From positions 558,001-622,000 of the forward strand of contig NZ_JACVFC010000004.1 in NCBI RefSeq assembly GCF_014529935.1: a stretch of 64,000 bases of DNA, given 5' to 3'. How positions within the stretch are numbered: position 1 is the stretch's first letter; each line of letters opens with the position of its first letter. The notes below the pieces were generated by a model. The model was not told where the DNA came from and did not search any database. It was given only the letters and a program-made list of their open reading frames with translations. Below are positions 35,644 to 44,615 of this stretch, piece after piece. This DNA comes from Chitinophaga qingshengii (GTDB lineage Bacteria > Bacteroidota > Bacteroidia > Chitinophagales > Chitinophagaceae). A program made the translations under genes and the position numbers.

Positions 35644-35892
35644 ATGACTTCATTTTTGATTCTCCAGGATATTGGCATGTCTGAACTGCTGCTGATCGCC
35701 GTTGTGGTATTACTGCTGTTCGGAGGCAAAAAAATTCCTGAACTGATGCGCGGCCTGGGTAAAGGTATCCGTGAGTTTAATGATGCCAAAAACAACGTGC
35801 GTCAGGAAATCGAAGAAGGTATGAGGGAAAAACCTGTACAACCCGCTACTACCGACACTACTAAGCCAACTGATGCTCAGCACAACGCATAA
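35644..35892 (+). CDS. tatA: Twin-arginine translocase subunit TatA/TatE
   Basis: 82 residues. One N-terminal membrane helix (MSELLLIAVVVLLLFGGKKI), the hinge FGGKKIPELMRGLGKGIREF, an amphipathic helix and a polar tail. It forms the protein-conducting pore of the Tat system. No tatC is in the window. A -7-like TATCTTTG (35602-35609) lies upstream. The sodA product in this window could be a client. Confidence 0.92.
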   Translation: MTSFLILQDIGMSELLLIAVVVLLLFGGKKIPELMRGLGKGIREFNDAKNNVRQEIEEGMREKPVQPATTDTTKPTDAQHNA

Positions 35893-35943
35893 TCCGGCGT
35901 AGAGCATTAATATTCCGATTTTAATATTTTAACTGATTTAGCT

Positions 35944-37389
35944 TTGACTGAATTCAGCAGTATAACTACTTTTCATAAAGCATTATACGCCGGCAGTACA
36001 AGCTGTGCGGAGCAGGTACGTGGTTACCTGGACCGGATAGCGCAGTTAAAGCATTTGAATGCCTTCCTGGAAGTGTATGAGGAGGAAGCCCTGGACAAGG
36101 CGCGGGAACTGGATGAACGGATCAAGAACGGTCAACCGGTAGGCGCCCTGGCAGGAGTAGTGGTAGGTATTAAAGATGTGATCTGCTACCAAGGCCATCA
36201 TGTGGGTGCCGCTTCCAGGATACTGGAAGGGTTTACCTCGCTTTATTCCGCCACGGCTGTAGAAAGGTTGCTGGCTGCCGACGCGATTATTATCGGCAAT
36301 CTCAACTGCGATGAGTTTGCGATGGGATCTACCAATGAAAACTCAGCTTACGGTCCTACTCTCAATGCGTTGGACAATACCCGGGTACCGGGAGGTTCTT
36401 CGGGAGGTTCAGCCGTAGCCGTTCAGGCTAATCTTTGCCTGGTTAGCCTGGGCAGTGATACAGGCGGCTCCGTTCGCCAACCGGCTGATTTTTGCGGTAT
36501 TATTGGTCTTAAACCAACATATGGCCGTATTTCCCGTCATGGTTTGCTCGCCTATGCGTCATCTTTTGATCAGATAGGCATTTTCGGCAAGGATATTGCG
36601 GATGTGGCGGCGGTTCTGCAGGTGATTGCAGGGCCTGATGAGTTCGATAGTACGGCCGCCCAAATGGATGTGCCTGATTATCAGCAAAATCTGTCACACA
36701 ATAAAAACTACAGATTAGCGTATTTAAGAGATGCCCAGTACCATGAAGGGTTGGATGCTGAAATGAAGGATGGGTATATAGACCTCTTTGAAAGCCTGGT
36801 GGAAGCCGGACATACCGTTACCGGTAAAGGTTTCGACTATCTCGACTATGTGGTGCCGGCCTATTATGTGCTGACCACCGCAGAAGCATCCTCCAACCTG
36901 TCCCGTTATGACGGTGTCAGATTTGGACACCGGACCAAGGAAAAAGACCTGGATCTGGTTGACTTTTACAAAAAAAACAGGTCCGAAGGATTTGGTAAAG
37001 AAGTAAAACGTCGTATATTACTGGGGACTTTTGTGTTGAGCGCGGGATATTACGACGCCTACTATACGAAGGCACAACAAGTCAGGAGATTAGTTACAGA
37101 CAAGCTAAACGAGATACTGAACGAATTCGACGCCATTTTGATGCCAACGGTGCCGTCGACAGCTTTCAAACTAGGAGAGAAAACAGAAGACCCGATTGCC
37201 ATGTACCTGGCTGATATATACACGGTACTGGCTAATCTGGCAGGGGTCCCGGCTATTTCAGTGCCGTTGGGCCGGCATTCAAACGGAATGCCATACGGTG
37301 TACAGATCATCACAAAGAAATTTGACGAAGCGGCCTTGTTACAAATTGCCAACCAATTAATGGCAACTGACAGGGCACCGATTGTTTAA
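35944..37389 (+). CDS. gatA: Aspartyl/glutamyl-tRNA amidotransferase subunit A
   Basis: 481 residues with a TTG start; no ATG fits the family N-terminus. The amidase triad Lys77 (GIKDVI), Ser152 (GGSSGGS) and Ser176 (DTGGSVRQPADF) is intact, as are YGRISRHGLLAYASSFDQIG and the C-terminal AGVPAISVPLG. It releases ammonia from Gln for GatB to amidate misacylated Glu-tRNA-Gln or Asp-tRNA-Asn. gatB and gatC are not in this window. Its stop is 10 bp before the next start. Confidence 0.95.
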   Translation: MTEFSSITTFHKALYAGSTSCAEQVRGYLDRIAQLKHLNAFLEVYEEEALDKARELDERIKNGQPVGALAGVVVGIKDVICYQGHHVGAASRILEGFTSLYSATAVERLLAADAIIIGNLNCDEFAMGSTNENSAYGPTLNALDNTRVPGGSSGGSAVAVQANLCLVSLGSDTGGSVRQPADFCGIIGLKPTYGRISRHGLLAYASSFDQIGIFGKDIADVAAVLQVIAGPDEFDSTAAQMDVPDYQQNLSHNKNYRLAYLRDAQYHEGLDAEMKDGYIDLFESLVEAGHTVTGKGFDYLDYVVPAYYVLTTAEASSNLSRYDGVRFGHRTKEKDLDLVDFYKKNRSEGFGKEVKRRILLGTFVLSAGYYDAYYTKAQQVRRLVTDKLNEILNEFDAILMPTVPSTAFKLGEKTEDPIAMYLADIYTVLANLAGVPAISVPLGRHSNGMPYGVQIITKKFDEAALLQIANQLMATDRAPIV

Positions 37390-37399
37390 AATAAATTGT

Positions 37400-38671
37400 A
37401 TGAGAAAAATCTTTTTACTATTGCTGTTGCCAGCATTGAGTTTGGGGAGTGTGAAAGTGATGGGTAGCAACAGCGTACCTAAAGAGACGGCGTTACCACT
37501 GGTCTCGCCCGACACTACAGTGAAATTCCGCAAAGTACATTTGCCGAAAGACTCTGTAGCACCTACTCCTACCACCATGGCAGTGAAAAAAGCTGCCCAG
37601 AGCCTGCCGAATACTATTCGCAGCGCTAAAGTGTATGAACAGATCAACAATAACCTGGTGGCCGGTTATGTAAATAACTACGCTACCCGGTATAGTCAGC
37701 ATCTGCAGATCATGATCGAAAGAGGCCAGCCTTATTTCGCCATGGTTGAAAAAATCTTCCGTGATCACGGTATCCCGGAAGAGATGAAATATCTCGCTGT
37801 TATTGAATCCAGCTTTAATACCAATGCACGTTCCAGAGTAGGAGCCGTAGGCGCCTGGCAGTTTATGGCCGGTACCGCCCGCATCTTCGGTCTGAACGTG
37901 GGTAAAAAAGTAGATGAGCGTAAAGATTTTTACAAATCTACCCTGGCCGCTGCCCAGTACCTGAACCAGCTGTACGATCAGTTTAATGACTGGCTGCTGG
38001 TGGTAGCTGCCTACAACTGTGGTCCCGGTGGCGTACAACGCGCTATGAAGGCCAGCGGTCGTGAAGATTTCTGGGGTATGCAGTATTTCCTGCCCGCAGA
38101 ATCCCGTAACCATGTGTATAAATTTATTGCTACCGGTTATATCCTCGATCGATTCAACAACTTCTTCGGTGTGAGCGATGAACCCGGCATGCCTGTGGCA
38201 GATAATACCGCCGCTCCGGCCGCCGCTGCCGCCGTAGCAAGAGGTCCGCTGACAGAAGACGAAATCTACAGCAGTGTAGAGATCAACGTTACCGGTAAAT
38301 ACCGCCTGGAAGCAATCGCTAAAAAGCTGGATCTGCCCGTAGCTGAGCTTGACCGTTACAATCCCGGTTTTGCTAAAGCCATGGCCAGCCCGGAAAATAA
38401 CTACGACCTGCGCATCCCGAAAGAAAAAATGAAGCTGTTCCTGGCTGAAAGAGACGAGATGCTGAAAGAGTCTTTACAAATGACACTGGATGATAAAGCA
38501 GTAGGTGTGGATAAAACCAAATTCCCGCCGCCCGCTAAAATGCCGGCTGAAAGAGTAACACCCGCTAAAAAAGCGACTGCCGCGGGTACTAAAAAACACC
38601 ACAGCACTAAAAAACATACCGGTGCTAAAAAGCATACATCTGCAAAAAAGAAAACTACCCACAAAAAGTAG
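37400..38671 (+). CDS. Lytic transglycosylase (MltD-like) with LysM-like domain
   Basis: 423 residues from the ATG at 37400; an in-frame TTG at 37382 overlaps gatA and is unlikely. Signal peptide ~1-22. SLT domain with catalytic Glu136 in YLAVIESSFN and GAVGAWQFMAGTAR, LVVAAYNCGPGGV. A LysM-like unit follows (GKYRLEAIAKKLDLPVAELD). The last ~45 residues are a Lys/His/Thr/Ala tail (KKHHSTKKHTGAKKHTSAKK) that may bind polyanions. It cleaves peptidoglycan glycan strands in the periplasm. It is followed by a terminator at 38698-38730. Confidence 0.92.
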   Translation: MRKIFLLLLLPALSLGSVKVMGSNSVPKETALPLVSPDTTVKFRKVHLPKDSVAPTPTTMAVKKAAQSLPNTIRSAKVYEQINNNLVAGYVNNYATRYSQHLQIMIERGQPYFAMVEKIFRDHGIPEEMKYLAVIESSFNTNARSRVGAVGAWQFMAGTARIFGLNVGKKVDERKDFYKSTLAAAQYLNQLYDQFNDWLLVVAAYNCGPGGVQRAMKASGREDFWGMQYFLPAESRNHVYKFIATGYILDRFNNFFGVSDEPGMPVADNTAAPAAAAAVARGPLTEDEIYSSVEINVTGKYRLEAIAKKLDLPVAELDRYNPGFAKAMASPENNYDLRIPKEKMKLFLAERDEMLKESLQMTLDDKAVGVDKTKFPPPAKMPAERVTPAKKATAAGTKKHHSTKKHTGAKKHTSAKKKTTHKK

Positions 38672-38697
38672 TTCATCTTCTTGAAAAATAAATAAAA

Positions 38698-38730
38698 AAC
38701 CCGTGTTGGTAAGGCCAGCACGGGTTTTTT
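38698..38730 (+). terminator. Rho-independent terminator
   Basis: AAACCCGTGTTGG pairs with CCAGCACGGGTTT (one G-T pair) around a 5-base loop and is followed by a T-tract. Confidence 0.85.
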
Positions 38731-38782
38731 GTTTGTCTTTTATGCAGATGATCGACAGTTGTTTTATGTATATCCGATAAGG

Positions 38783-40201
38783 TTATACCGCGAGTAATCC
38801 CTTTTTTCTTTCGCTGAAAGCAACCAGGTCTAACAACGGCCCGGTCATGAAAGTGGTAGCCAGTGCCATTAATACCATCATGGCAAAGATTTCGGGAGAG
38901 AGGATACCCAGGTCATAACCAATATTGAGCACTACCAGTTCCATCAGGCCCCGGGTGTTCATCAGCGCCCCGATAGAAACCGACTGCCGCCAGCTTTGTC
39001 CCATCAGCCGGGCAGTGAGCGTACTGCCGCCAAACTTGCCGGAAACGGCTACCAGCATAATCATACCGCATACCACCCAGAGATGGCCCTGGTTCAATAA
39101 GCCGATTTGCGTACGCAAACCGGTATACACAAAAAAGATAGGGAGTAATAACAAAACACTGACATCTTCCAGTTTGTCGGTCAGCAGTTGTTTGATGTCT
39201 GCCTGTTGAGGCATGATCACGCCCGCCAGGAAGGCGCCAAAGAGGGCATGTATGCCAATTACTTCCGCTGCCAGGGCAGAGAGTAATAAAGTCAGGAAAA
39301 CGGCAGAAATGGCCGCTTTCTGGCGTTTGCGGGCAAGATGCCGTTGTACCGTGCGGGCCAGCCAGGGACGTACCGCCCACAGCATCGTAGCCACAAATAC
39401 CACCGACATTAAAATAGTTATGAGCGCACTAATGAGCCCGCTGGCTTTTACAATAGCCACTACTACGGCGAGCAGGCACCAGGCGGTGACGTCATCGGCG
39501 GCGGCGCAGGTAATGGCCATGGTGCCCAAAGGCGTGCCGGTAAGCTTCCTTTCCTGCACAATACGGGCCAGCACCGGGAAAGCGGTAATGCTCATGGCAA
39601 TGCCCATAAACAGCGCGAAAGCGGGGAAGCTGACACCCGCAGGGGCGAAGCCGGTAAACAGGTAATAGGCCAGCCATACGCCCAGGAAAAAGGGCACAAT
39701 AATGCTGGCATGACTGATCATCACCGCATCATGGGCTTTACTCCTGATTTTGCTGATATCGAGTTCCATCCCTACGATGAACATAAAGAAGGCCAGTCCT
39801 ATCTGGCTGAGGAACTGCAGTGTTTTGAGCGATTCCGCCGGGAAAAGGAAAGCGGAGAAGGAGGGCATTGTCCAGCCCAGCAGGGAAGGACCGAGTAATA
39901 CACCTGCAATGATTTCGCCTACTACAGCCGGCTGTTTTATTTTATTGGCCAGTATACCGAACAGGCGGGCCACCAGCATAATCACGACGATCTGTAATAA
40001 CAACAGGCTCAGCGGATGTTTCAGGTTTTCGAAATATTGCCACCAGTCGCTGCCGGCTGCATGTGTTGCAGTGGGAGCGGCGGTGGCGGTAACGGCCGTC
40101 ACGGCTTTTACCGGCAGCAGCCGTCCTTTTTCGAGGATGACCCATATCAACACCCCGAACACCCCGATGATAGCCGGGTAGAGGAGAAGGCGTTTTTTCA
40201 T
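38783..40201 (-). CDS. Cation:proton antiporter (CPA2 family)
   Basis: 472 residues. One N-terminal helix, then an Ala/Thr/Val linker (~30-50), then a 12-13-helix Na+/H+ exchanger domain: QPAVVGEIIAGVLLGPSLLG, FLSQIGLAFFMFIVGMELD, MGIAMSITAFPVLARIV, ITCAAADDVTAWCLLAVVVA (the acidic ion-binding pair), and GALMNTRGLMELVVLNIGYD. It exchanges Na+ or K+ for H+ across the inner membrane. There is no C-terminal TrkA domain. Transcription may follow from pgk upstream, but a hairpin lies between at 40224-40267. Confidence 0.9.
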   Translation of the reverse strand: MKKRLLLYPAIIGVFGVLIWVILEKGRLLPVKAVTAVTATAAPTATHAAGSDWWQYFENLKHPLSLLLLQIVVIMLVARLFGILANKIKQPAVVGEIIAGVLLGPSLLGWTMPSFSAFLFPAESLKTLQFLSQIGLAFFMFIVGMELDISKIRSKAHDAVMISHASIIVPFFLGVWLAYYLFTGFAPAGVSFPAFALFMGIAMSITAFPVLARIVQERKLTGTPLGTMAITCAAADDVTAWCLLAVVVAIVKASGLISALITILMSVVFVATMLWAVRPWLARTVQRHLARKRQKAAISAVFLTLLLSALAAEVIGIHALFGAFLAGVIMPQQADIKQLLTDKLEDVSVLLLLPIFFVYTGLRTQIGLLNQGHLWVVCGMIMLVAVSGKFGGSTLTARLMGQSWRQSVSIGALMNTRGLMELVVLNIGYDLGILSPEIFAMMVLMALATTFMTGPLLDLVAFSERKKGLLAV

Positions 40202-40223
40202 AAGGTGAATTATAAAAGTAAAA

Positions 40224-40267
40224 TACGGATTTGCAGGGTGTTATTGATTGTTCCCCGCAAATCCGTA
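40224..40267 (-). terminator. Terminator-like hairpin downstream of pgk
   Basis: TACGGATTTGC and GCAAATCCGTA are inverted around 22 bases, with further CCC/GGG pairing. On the minus strand the stem is followed by ATTTTAC. Confidence 0.6.
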
Positions 40268-40292
40268 ATGATTTAATAATACTGCTGCTGGC

Positions 40293-41483
40293 TTAGATAG
40301 CGGAGATGCCAGGCAGTACTTTGCCTTCGAAGAACTCCAGCATCGCGCCGCCGCCGGTAGACACATAGCTTACTTTGCTGGCCAGTTTGAACTGGTTAAC
40401 CGCCGCTACGGAATCGCCGCCGCCTACGAGTGAAAATGCGCCGGCTGCGGTAGCCGCTACGATAGCGTCTGCCACGCCTTTGGTGCCTTTCTGGAACGCT
40501 TCCATTTCGAAAACGCCCATAGGACCGTTCCACAGGATGGTTTTGGAAGCCTGGATAGTTTTAGCGAAGAGCTCTACAGAAGCGGGTCCGATATCGAGGC
40601 CCATCCATCCGGCGGGGATATTATCGTTGGAAACGACCTGGGTGGCCGCATCAGCAGCGAATTTATCGGCCGCTACGGAGTCTACCGGGAGGATCAGTTG
40701 TACGTTTTTGATCCTGGCTTTTTCGATCAGTTCGTTGGCCAGGTCCAGTTTATCATTTTCGCAAAGGGAGTTGCCTATTTCTTTGCCTTGTGCTTTCAGG
40801 AAAGTATACGCCATACCACCGCCGATGATGATGTTGTTGGCGCGGTCCATCAGTGTTTCGATGATGAGGATTTTATCGCTCACTTTAGCGCCGCCGAGGA
40901 TAGCGGTGAAAGGTGCGGTAGCGTTGTTCAGTACTTTTTCCGCGTTGGTTACTTCTGCTTCCATGAGGAGGCCGAACATACGGTCGGGTTTAGCGAAGAA
41001 CTGGGCGATTACCGCTGTGGAGGCGTGTGCGCGGTGGGCGGTACCGAAGGCGTCGTTTACGTATACATTACCCAGTTTAGCCAGTTGTTCCGCGAAAGAG
41101 GCATCTCCTTTCTCTTCTGCTTTGTGGAAACGCAGGTTTTCCAGCAGCAGTACTTCGCCTCTTTGCAGGTCAGCCGCAGCTTTCTGTGCAACAGGACCTA
41201 CACAGTCAGCCGCAAATTTCACGGTAGCGCCGCCCAGCAGGGAGATGAGGTGGTATACCAGGTGTTTGAGGGAGTATTTGTCAGTCGGACCATCTTTCGG
41301 GCGGCCGAGGTGGGACATGAGGATAACTGAACCGCCATCTTTCAGGATTTTTTTGATGGTAGGAACAGCAGCCCGCATGCGGGTATCGTCCGTGATTTCG
41401 AATTTATCGTTCAGGGGAACGTTGAAATCCACGCGGACCAGGGCTTTGCGTCCATTGAAATTATAGTCAGAGAATTTGCTCAT
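40293..41483 (-). CDS. pgk: Phosphoglycerate kinase
   Basis: 396 residues, normal length. VRVDFNVPLN, MSHLGRPKDGP, LENLRFHKAEEKGD, NDAFGTAHRAHAST, LGGAKVSDKI, ILWNGPMGVFEM and GGGDSVAAVN are all present. It catalyses the ATP-forming step between 1,3-bisphosphoglycerate and 3-phosphoglycerate. It lies downstream of gap, separated by 165 bp with a terminator-like hairpin, so it may have its own promoter. Confidence 0.97.
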   Translation of the reverse strand: MSKFSDYNFNGRKALVRVDFNVPLNDKFEITDDTRMRAAVPTIKKILKDGGSVILMSHLGRPKDGPTDKYSLKHLVYHLISLLGGATVKFAADCVGPVAQKAAADLQRGEVLLLENLRFHKAEEKGDASFAEQLAKLGNVYVNDAFGTAHRAHASTAVIAQFFAKPDRMFGLLMEAEVTNAEKVLNNATAPFTAILGGAKVSDKILIIETLMDRANNIIIGGGMAYTFLKAQGKEIGNSLCENDKLDLANELIEKARIKNVQLILPVDSVAADKFAADAATQVVSNDNIPAGWMGLDIGPASVELFAKTIQASKTILWNGPMGVFEMEAFQKGTKGVADAIVAATAAGAFSLVGGGDSVAAVNQFKLASKVSYVSTGGGAMLEFFEGKVLPGISAI

Positions 41484-41602
41484 ATGTAGCGAATTTAAGA
41501 TAATGGTTTAGCCATAAAAAAACCGCGGGCCAACAGCACAAAGCGAGTGTAACCAAGTTGATCTGGCCTATCTGCTGCTATGGTGTAGTTGTTCCGCGGA
41601 AT

Positions 41603-41641
41603 GTAAAAAAGGTATCCCGGCAGGAGAACTGCCGGGGATAC
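41603..41641 (-). terminator. Terminator of gap
   Basis: On the minus strand GTATCCCCGGCAG pairs with CTGCCGGGATAC around a short loop and is followed by CTTTTTT. It starts 8 bp after the gap stop codon. Confidence 0.8.
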
Positions 41642-41648
41642 GATCTGG

Positions 41649-42665
41649 TTATTTGCTGATCAGGCCGGCGAAGTACTTCACAGTACGTACCAGCTGAGAT
41701 ACATAGCTCATTTCGTTGTCGTACCAGGAAACGGTTTTAACCAGTTGCTGATCGCCAACAGTCAGTACTTTAGTCTGTGTAGCGTCGAACAGGGAACCGT
41801 AGTGAATACCGATGACGTCGGAGCTAACGATTTCATCTTCGGTATAACCGAAAGATTCGTTGGAAGCTGCTTTCATAGCGGCGTTCACTTCTTCAGCCGT
41901 TACTTTTTTGCTGAGGATGGTAGTCAGCTCGGTGAGGGAGCCGGTGATGGTAGGTACACGTTGAGCGTTACCATCCAGTTTGCCTTTCAGTTCAGGCAGA
42001 ACCAGGCCGATAGCTTTAGCGGCGCCGGTGCTGTTAGGAACGATGTTGGCAGCGGCAGCACGGGCACGGCGCAGGTCACCTTTCGGATGCGGAGCATCGA
42101 GGGTGTTCTGGTCGTTGGTGTACGCGTGGATGGTAGTCATCAGGCCGGTAACGATACCGTATTTGTCCTGCAGTACTTTGGCCATAGGAGCCAGGCAGTT
42201 GGTGGTGCAGGAAGCGCAGGAGATAACTGTTTCGCTGCCATCCAGCAGTTCGTGGTTAACATTGAAAACGATCGTTTTCAGATCACCGGTAGCAGGAGCG
42301 GAAATTACAACCCTTTTAGCGCCGGCGGTGATGTGTGCAGCAGCTTTGTCTTTATCGGTAAAGAAGCCGGTGCATTCTATCACCACGTCGATACCATGGT
42401 CTTTCCAGGGAATTTGAGACGGGTCTCTCTGTGCATATATTTTCACATCTTCGCCGTTCACATTAATTGCGTTGTCGGAATGTTTAACTTCTGCATCAAA
42501 CCTACCCTGCGCTGAATCGTACTTCAGCAAATGCGCCAGCACGGTTGGGCTGGTAAGGTCATTGATAGCTACCACATCAATGCCGGGCATTTTGTAAATC
42601 TGGCGGTATACCAAACGACCGATACGGCCGAATCCATTAATACCAATTTTGAGAGTAGTTCCCAT
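41649..42665 (-). CDS. gap: Glyceraldehyde-3-phosphate dehydrogenase, type I
   Basis: 338 residues. NAD-binding INGFGRIGRLVYRQI, catalytic Cys153 in SCASCTTNCLAP, HAYTNDQNTLDAPHPKGDLR, RARAAAANIVPNSTGAAKAI and the C-terminal WYDNEMSYVSQLVR. It performs the oxidative step of glycolysis just before Pgk. The promoter must lie in the 139 bp shared with the divergent tRNA-Glu gene. Confidence 0.97.
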   Translation of the reverse strand: MGTTLKIGINGFGRIGRLVYRQIYKMPGIDVVAINDLTSPTVLAHLLKYDSAQGRFDAEVKHSDNAINVNGEDVKIYAQRDPSQIPWKDHGIDVVIECTGFFTDKDKAAAHITAGAKRVVISAPATGDLKTIVFNVNHELLDGSETVISCASCTTNCLAPMAKVLQDKYGIVTGLMTTIHAYTNDQNTLDAPHPKGDLRRARAAAANIVPNSTGAAKAIGLVLPELKGKLDGNAQRVPTITGSLTELTTILSKKVTAEEVNAAMKAASNESFGYTEDEIVSSDVIGIHYGSLFDATQTKVLTVGDQQLVKTVSWYDNEMSYVSQLVRTVKYFAGLISK

Positions 42666-42756
42666 TTTTGTCGTGATTTGAGTATGAAAAAATCGAGAGC
42701 GAATTTACAATCAAAGTGCTTATTATTCAATATAAATTTGGGTTACCAAAATTTTT

Positions 42757-42787
42757 TTTGGAAATATCAAACAATAATGTACTTTTG
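42757..42787 (+). promoter_or_regulatory. Promoter of tRNA-Glu, copy 1
   Basis: TTTG (42757-42760), 19 nt, TACTTTTG (42780-42787), 18 bp before the tRNA. Confidence 0.8.
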
Positions 42788-42804
42788 CAATCCCAAAACG
42801 ATAC

Positions 42805-42876
42805 GCCGCGTTGGTCAAGGGGTTAAGACGCCTCCCTTTCACGGAGGAATCACGGGTTCGATTCCCGTACGTGGTA
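42805..42876 (+). tRNA. tRNA-Glu (anticodon TTC), copy 1
   Basis: 72 nt. Acceptor arm GCCGCGT/ACGTGGT (G-U pairs included), D-arm with GGTCAAGGGGTTAAGAC, anticodon stem CCTCC/GGAGG with loop CTTTCAC (anticodon TTC), T-arm ACGGG-TTCGATT-CCCGT. Discriminator A; CCA is not encoded. Identical over its full length to the copy at 50353-50424. Confidence 0.95.
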
Positions 42877-42883
42877 CTAAAAC

Positions 42884-42917
42884 AAAAAGGGCTTCTCTAT
42901 CGGAGAAGCCCTTTTTT
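42884..42917 (+). terminator. Terminator of tRNA-Glu copy 1
   Basis: AAAAAGGGCTTCTC pairs with GAGAAGCCCTTTTTT around a 5-base loop. Confidence 0.85.
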
Positions 42918-43187
42918 GTTTCCATCCCCACATGATCCTTTTTTTTTAAAAATTTCCCCTCCTCAATTTCATGCCAGTTTTTACGTATTAATTCAAATAT
43001 GTTTATGATGTAATGTGTATTTTATTTTATGTAAAATATTTGCCTGCTGTTGTTCATTTTGTGCATTTTCTCTCCTGCCGGTTCACTTATTCATTTTATC
43101 CATTCAAGGCTGAAACTCGCTGTGGTACTCATTATTCTGCTACATTAGCCATACCGTACCAAATCCCGATGTGACCCGATATCCCTT

Positions 43188-44612
43188 ATGCGAGTGTATA
43201 CATGGAATGCAGCAACCAATACCCTATTACCTGTAGTTTGCAGGTGGACTGCTGTCATTATCTGTCAACTGACACTCCTTCTTTCTTCCTCGTTATATGC
43301 CCAAACCGGCTGCCCCATACCTGCCATAAGAAAATATGCTACCGGTTACAAAACAGCTGTCTTACTTGGTTCGGTGGATAACCCGGCACAGGCTGCAGAC
43401 GGGAAACCCACTACTTTCGCCACACTCAATGCACCTATTCCCCTGCTGGGCCTAACTTACGCTTCAACGTACCTGAATTTCCCTTCGCAGGTGGCCGCGG
43501 GTACGCCGGTGAGTATCAAAGCCACGTACTCAAAAAGTTTGCTGGGGGTAGGTACCGCTGTTACCGTTCAGCCTTTTGTATATGACCGTTTTGGTGCAGA
43601 AAAACTCGTCGGCGCAGCATACGCTATCGGGGACCTGCTTTCTTTATTAAGCGGTACCGGTGATATGGAACTGAACTTCATTCCTAAAGATGCTTCCGGT
43701 AATCCGGTAGCCTATAACGGCGTATACATCAAACTTTCCGGCGTGCTCGGACTGGCGCTCAGTATTGATATTTATGATGCCTGGATCATGACAGCGGCGC
43801 CCGGCAATGTTGACTGCACCCGCCCTGTGGATGTGCTGGCGGGTACGAGGGCGGGCGGTGTTAGCCTCTTGTCTGCCACCAGTTGGGTGGATAATAAATG
43901 GAATGCGATTGATAATGATCCGTCCCTGCTCACCTACGCACAGCTGAATACCGGCGTACAGGTACTGAGCCAGGTATTTGAAACCGTAGTGCTGAACACG
44001 CCTGCCAGTGCGGGCGATTCCGTATATATTGTATTGCAGGATGCCGGTGGCGGGTTACTGGACCTCGGCCTGCTCACGGGATTTGTGATTCAACCCTATC
44101 TGGGAAGTATACCGGCAGGCCCGCCTATTACCAGCAACGGCACTTTACTCAATTTGCGCTTACTGGCCGGCGCCGGAACGAAACAAATCCTGACTGCCGC
44201 TATCCCGGCGGCTTTCGACCGGATTGACATACAATTGGGCGGACTGGTAAATGCGCTTTCTTCTCTCAGAATCTATGATGTAAAGATAGTGTCGCCGATA
44301 CCGACGTACTCCCTGGCTATCAATGGGGATTTCCATGCCGGTCCTGTATGTATCAAAGAGGCAGATAAACTGAAATTTAAGATCACTAATCCGGACCCCT
44401 GTGCTGCCTATTACTGGTATAAGGCAGATAATACCCTGCTGACGACCGGGCTGTCCTATACGCCTGTCATCACTGCTGCCGGTAACTATACCTGGTATGT
44501 GGAAGGCGTGAGGAACGGCTGTAACGGAGCCGTTAAAAATCGTGTGCCCGTTACCGTTGTAGTGGACCCTGGTCCGGGAAAACCTGTAGTCACCATTCAA
44601 TTAAACCCTTAA
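43188..44612 (+). CDS. Secreted surface protein with repeated beta domains and Ig-like end
   Basis: 474 residues. The leader of ~38 residues ends SSSLYAQ. Two related beta-sandwich units follow (~40-205 and ~210-375; compare TYASTYLNFPSQVAAGTPVS with TYAQLNTGVQVLSQVFETVV). A C-terminal Ig-like unit (FHAGPVCIKEADKLKFKITN; YYWYKADNTLL) is next. The protein ends DPGPGKPVVTIQLNP; the next gene's product ends with the same PGKPV(V/I)TIQ motif. It is the first of five genes 43188-47985 separated by 3-12 bp and leading to a PorP/SprF protein, so it is probably a type IX secretion or surface-filament component. No enzyme motif is seen. Confidence 0.7.
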   Translation: MRVYTWNAATNTLLPVVCRWTAVIICQLTLLLSSSLYAQTGCPIPAIRKYATGYKTAVLLGSVDNPAQAADGKPTTFATLNAPIPLLGLTYASTYLNFPSQVAAGTPVSIKATYSKSLLGVGTAVTVQPFVYDRFGAEKLVGAAYAIGDLLSLLSGTGDMELNFIPKDASGNPVAYNGVYIKLSGVLGLALSIDIYDAWIMTAAPGNVDCTRPVDVLAGTRAGGVSLLSATSWVDNKWNAIDNDPSLLTYAQLNTGVQVLSQVFETVVLNTPASAGDSVYIVLQDAGGGLLDLGLLTGFVIQPYLGSIPAGPPITSNGTLLNLRLLAGAGTKQILTAAIPAAFDRIDIQLGGLVNALSSLRIYDVKIVSPIPTYSLAINGDFHAGPVCIKEADKLKFKITNPDPCAAYYWYKADNTLLTTGLSYTPVITAAGNYTWYVEGVRNGCNGAVKNRVPVTVVVDPGPGKPVVTIQLNP

Positions 44613-44615
44613 CAT

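Noticed and set aside
40375..41466. 363-codon plus-strand frame antisense to pgk
   Set aside because: It mirrors a well-conserved glycolytic gene; the low stop frequency comes from the codon use of pgk on the other strand.
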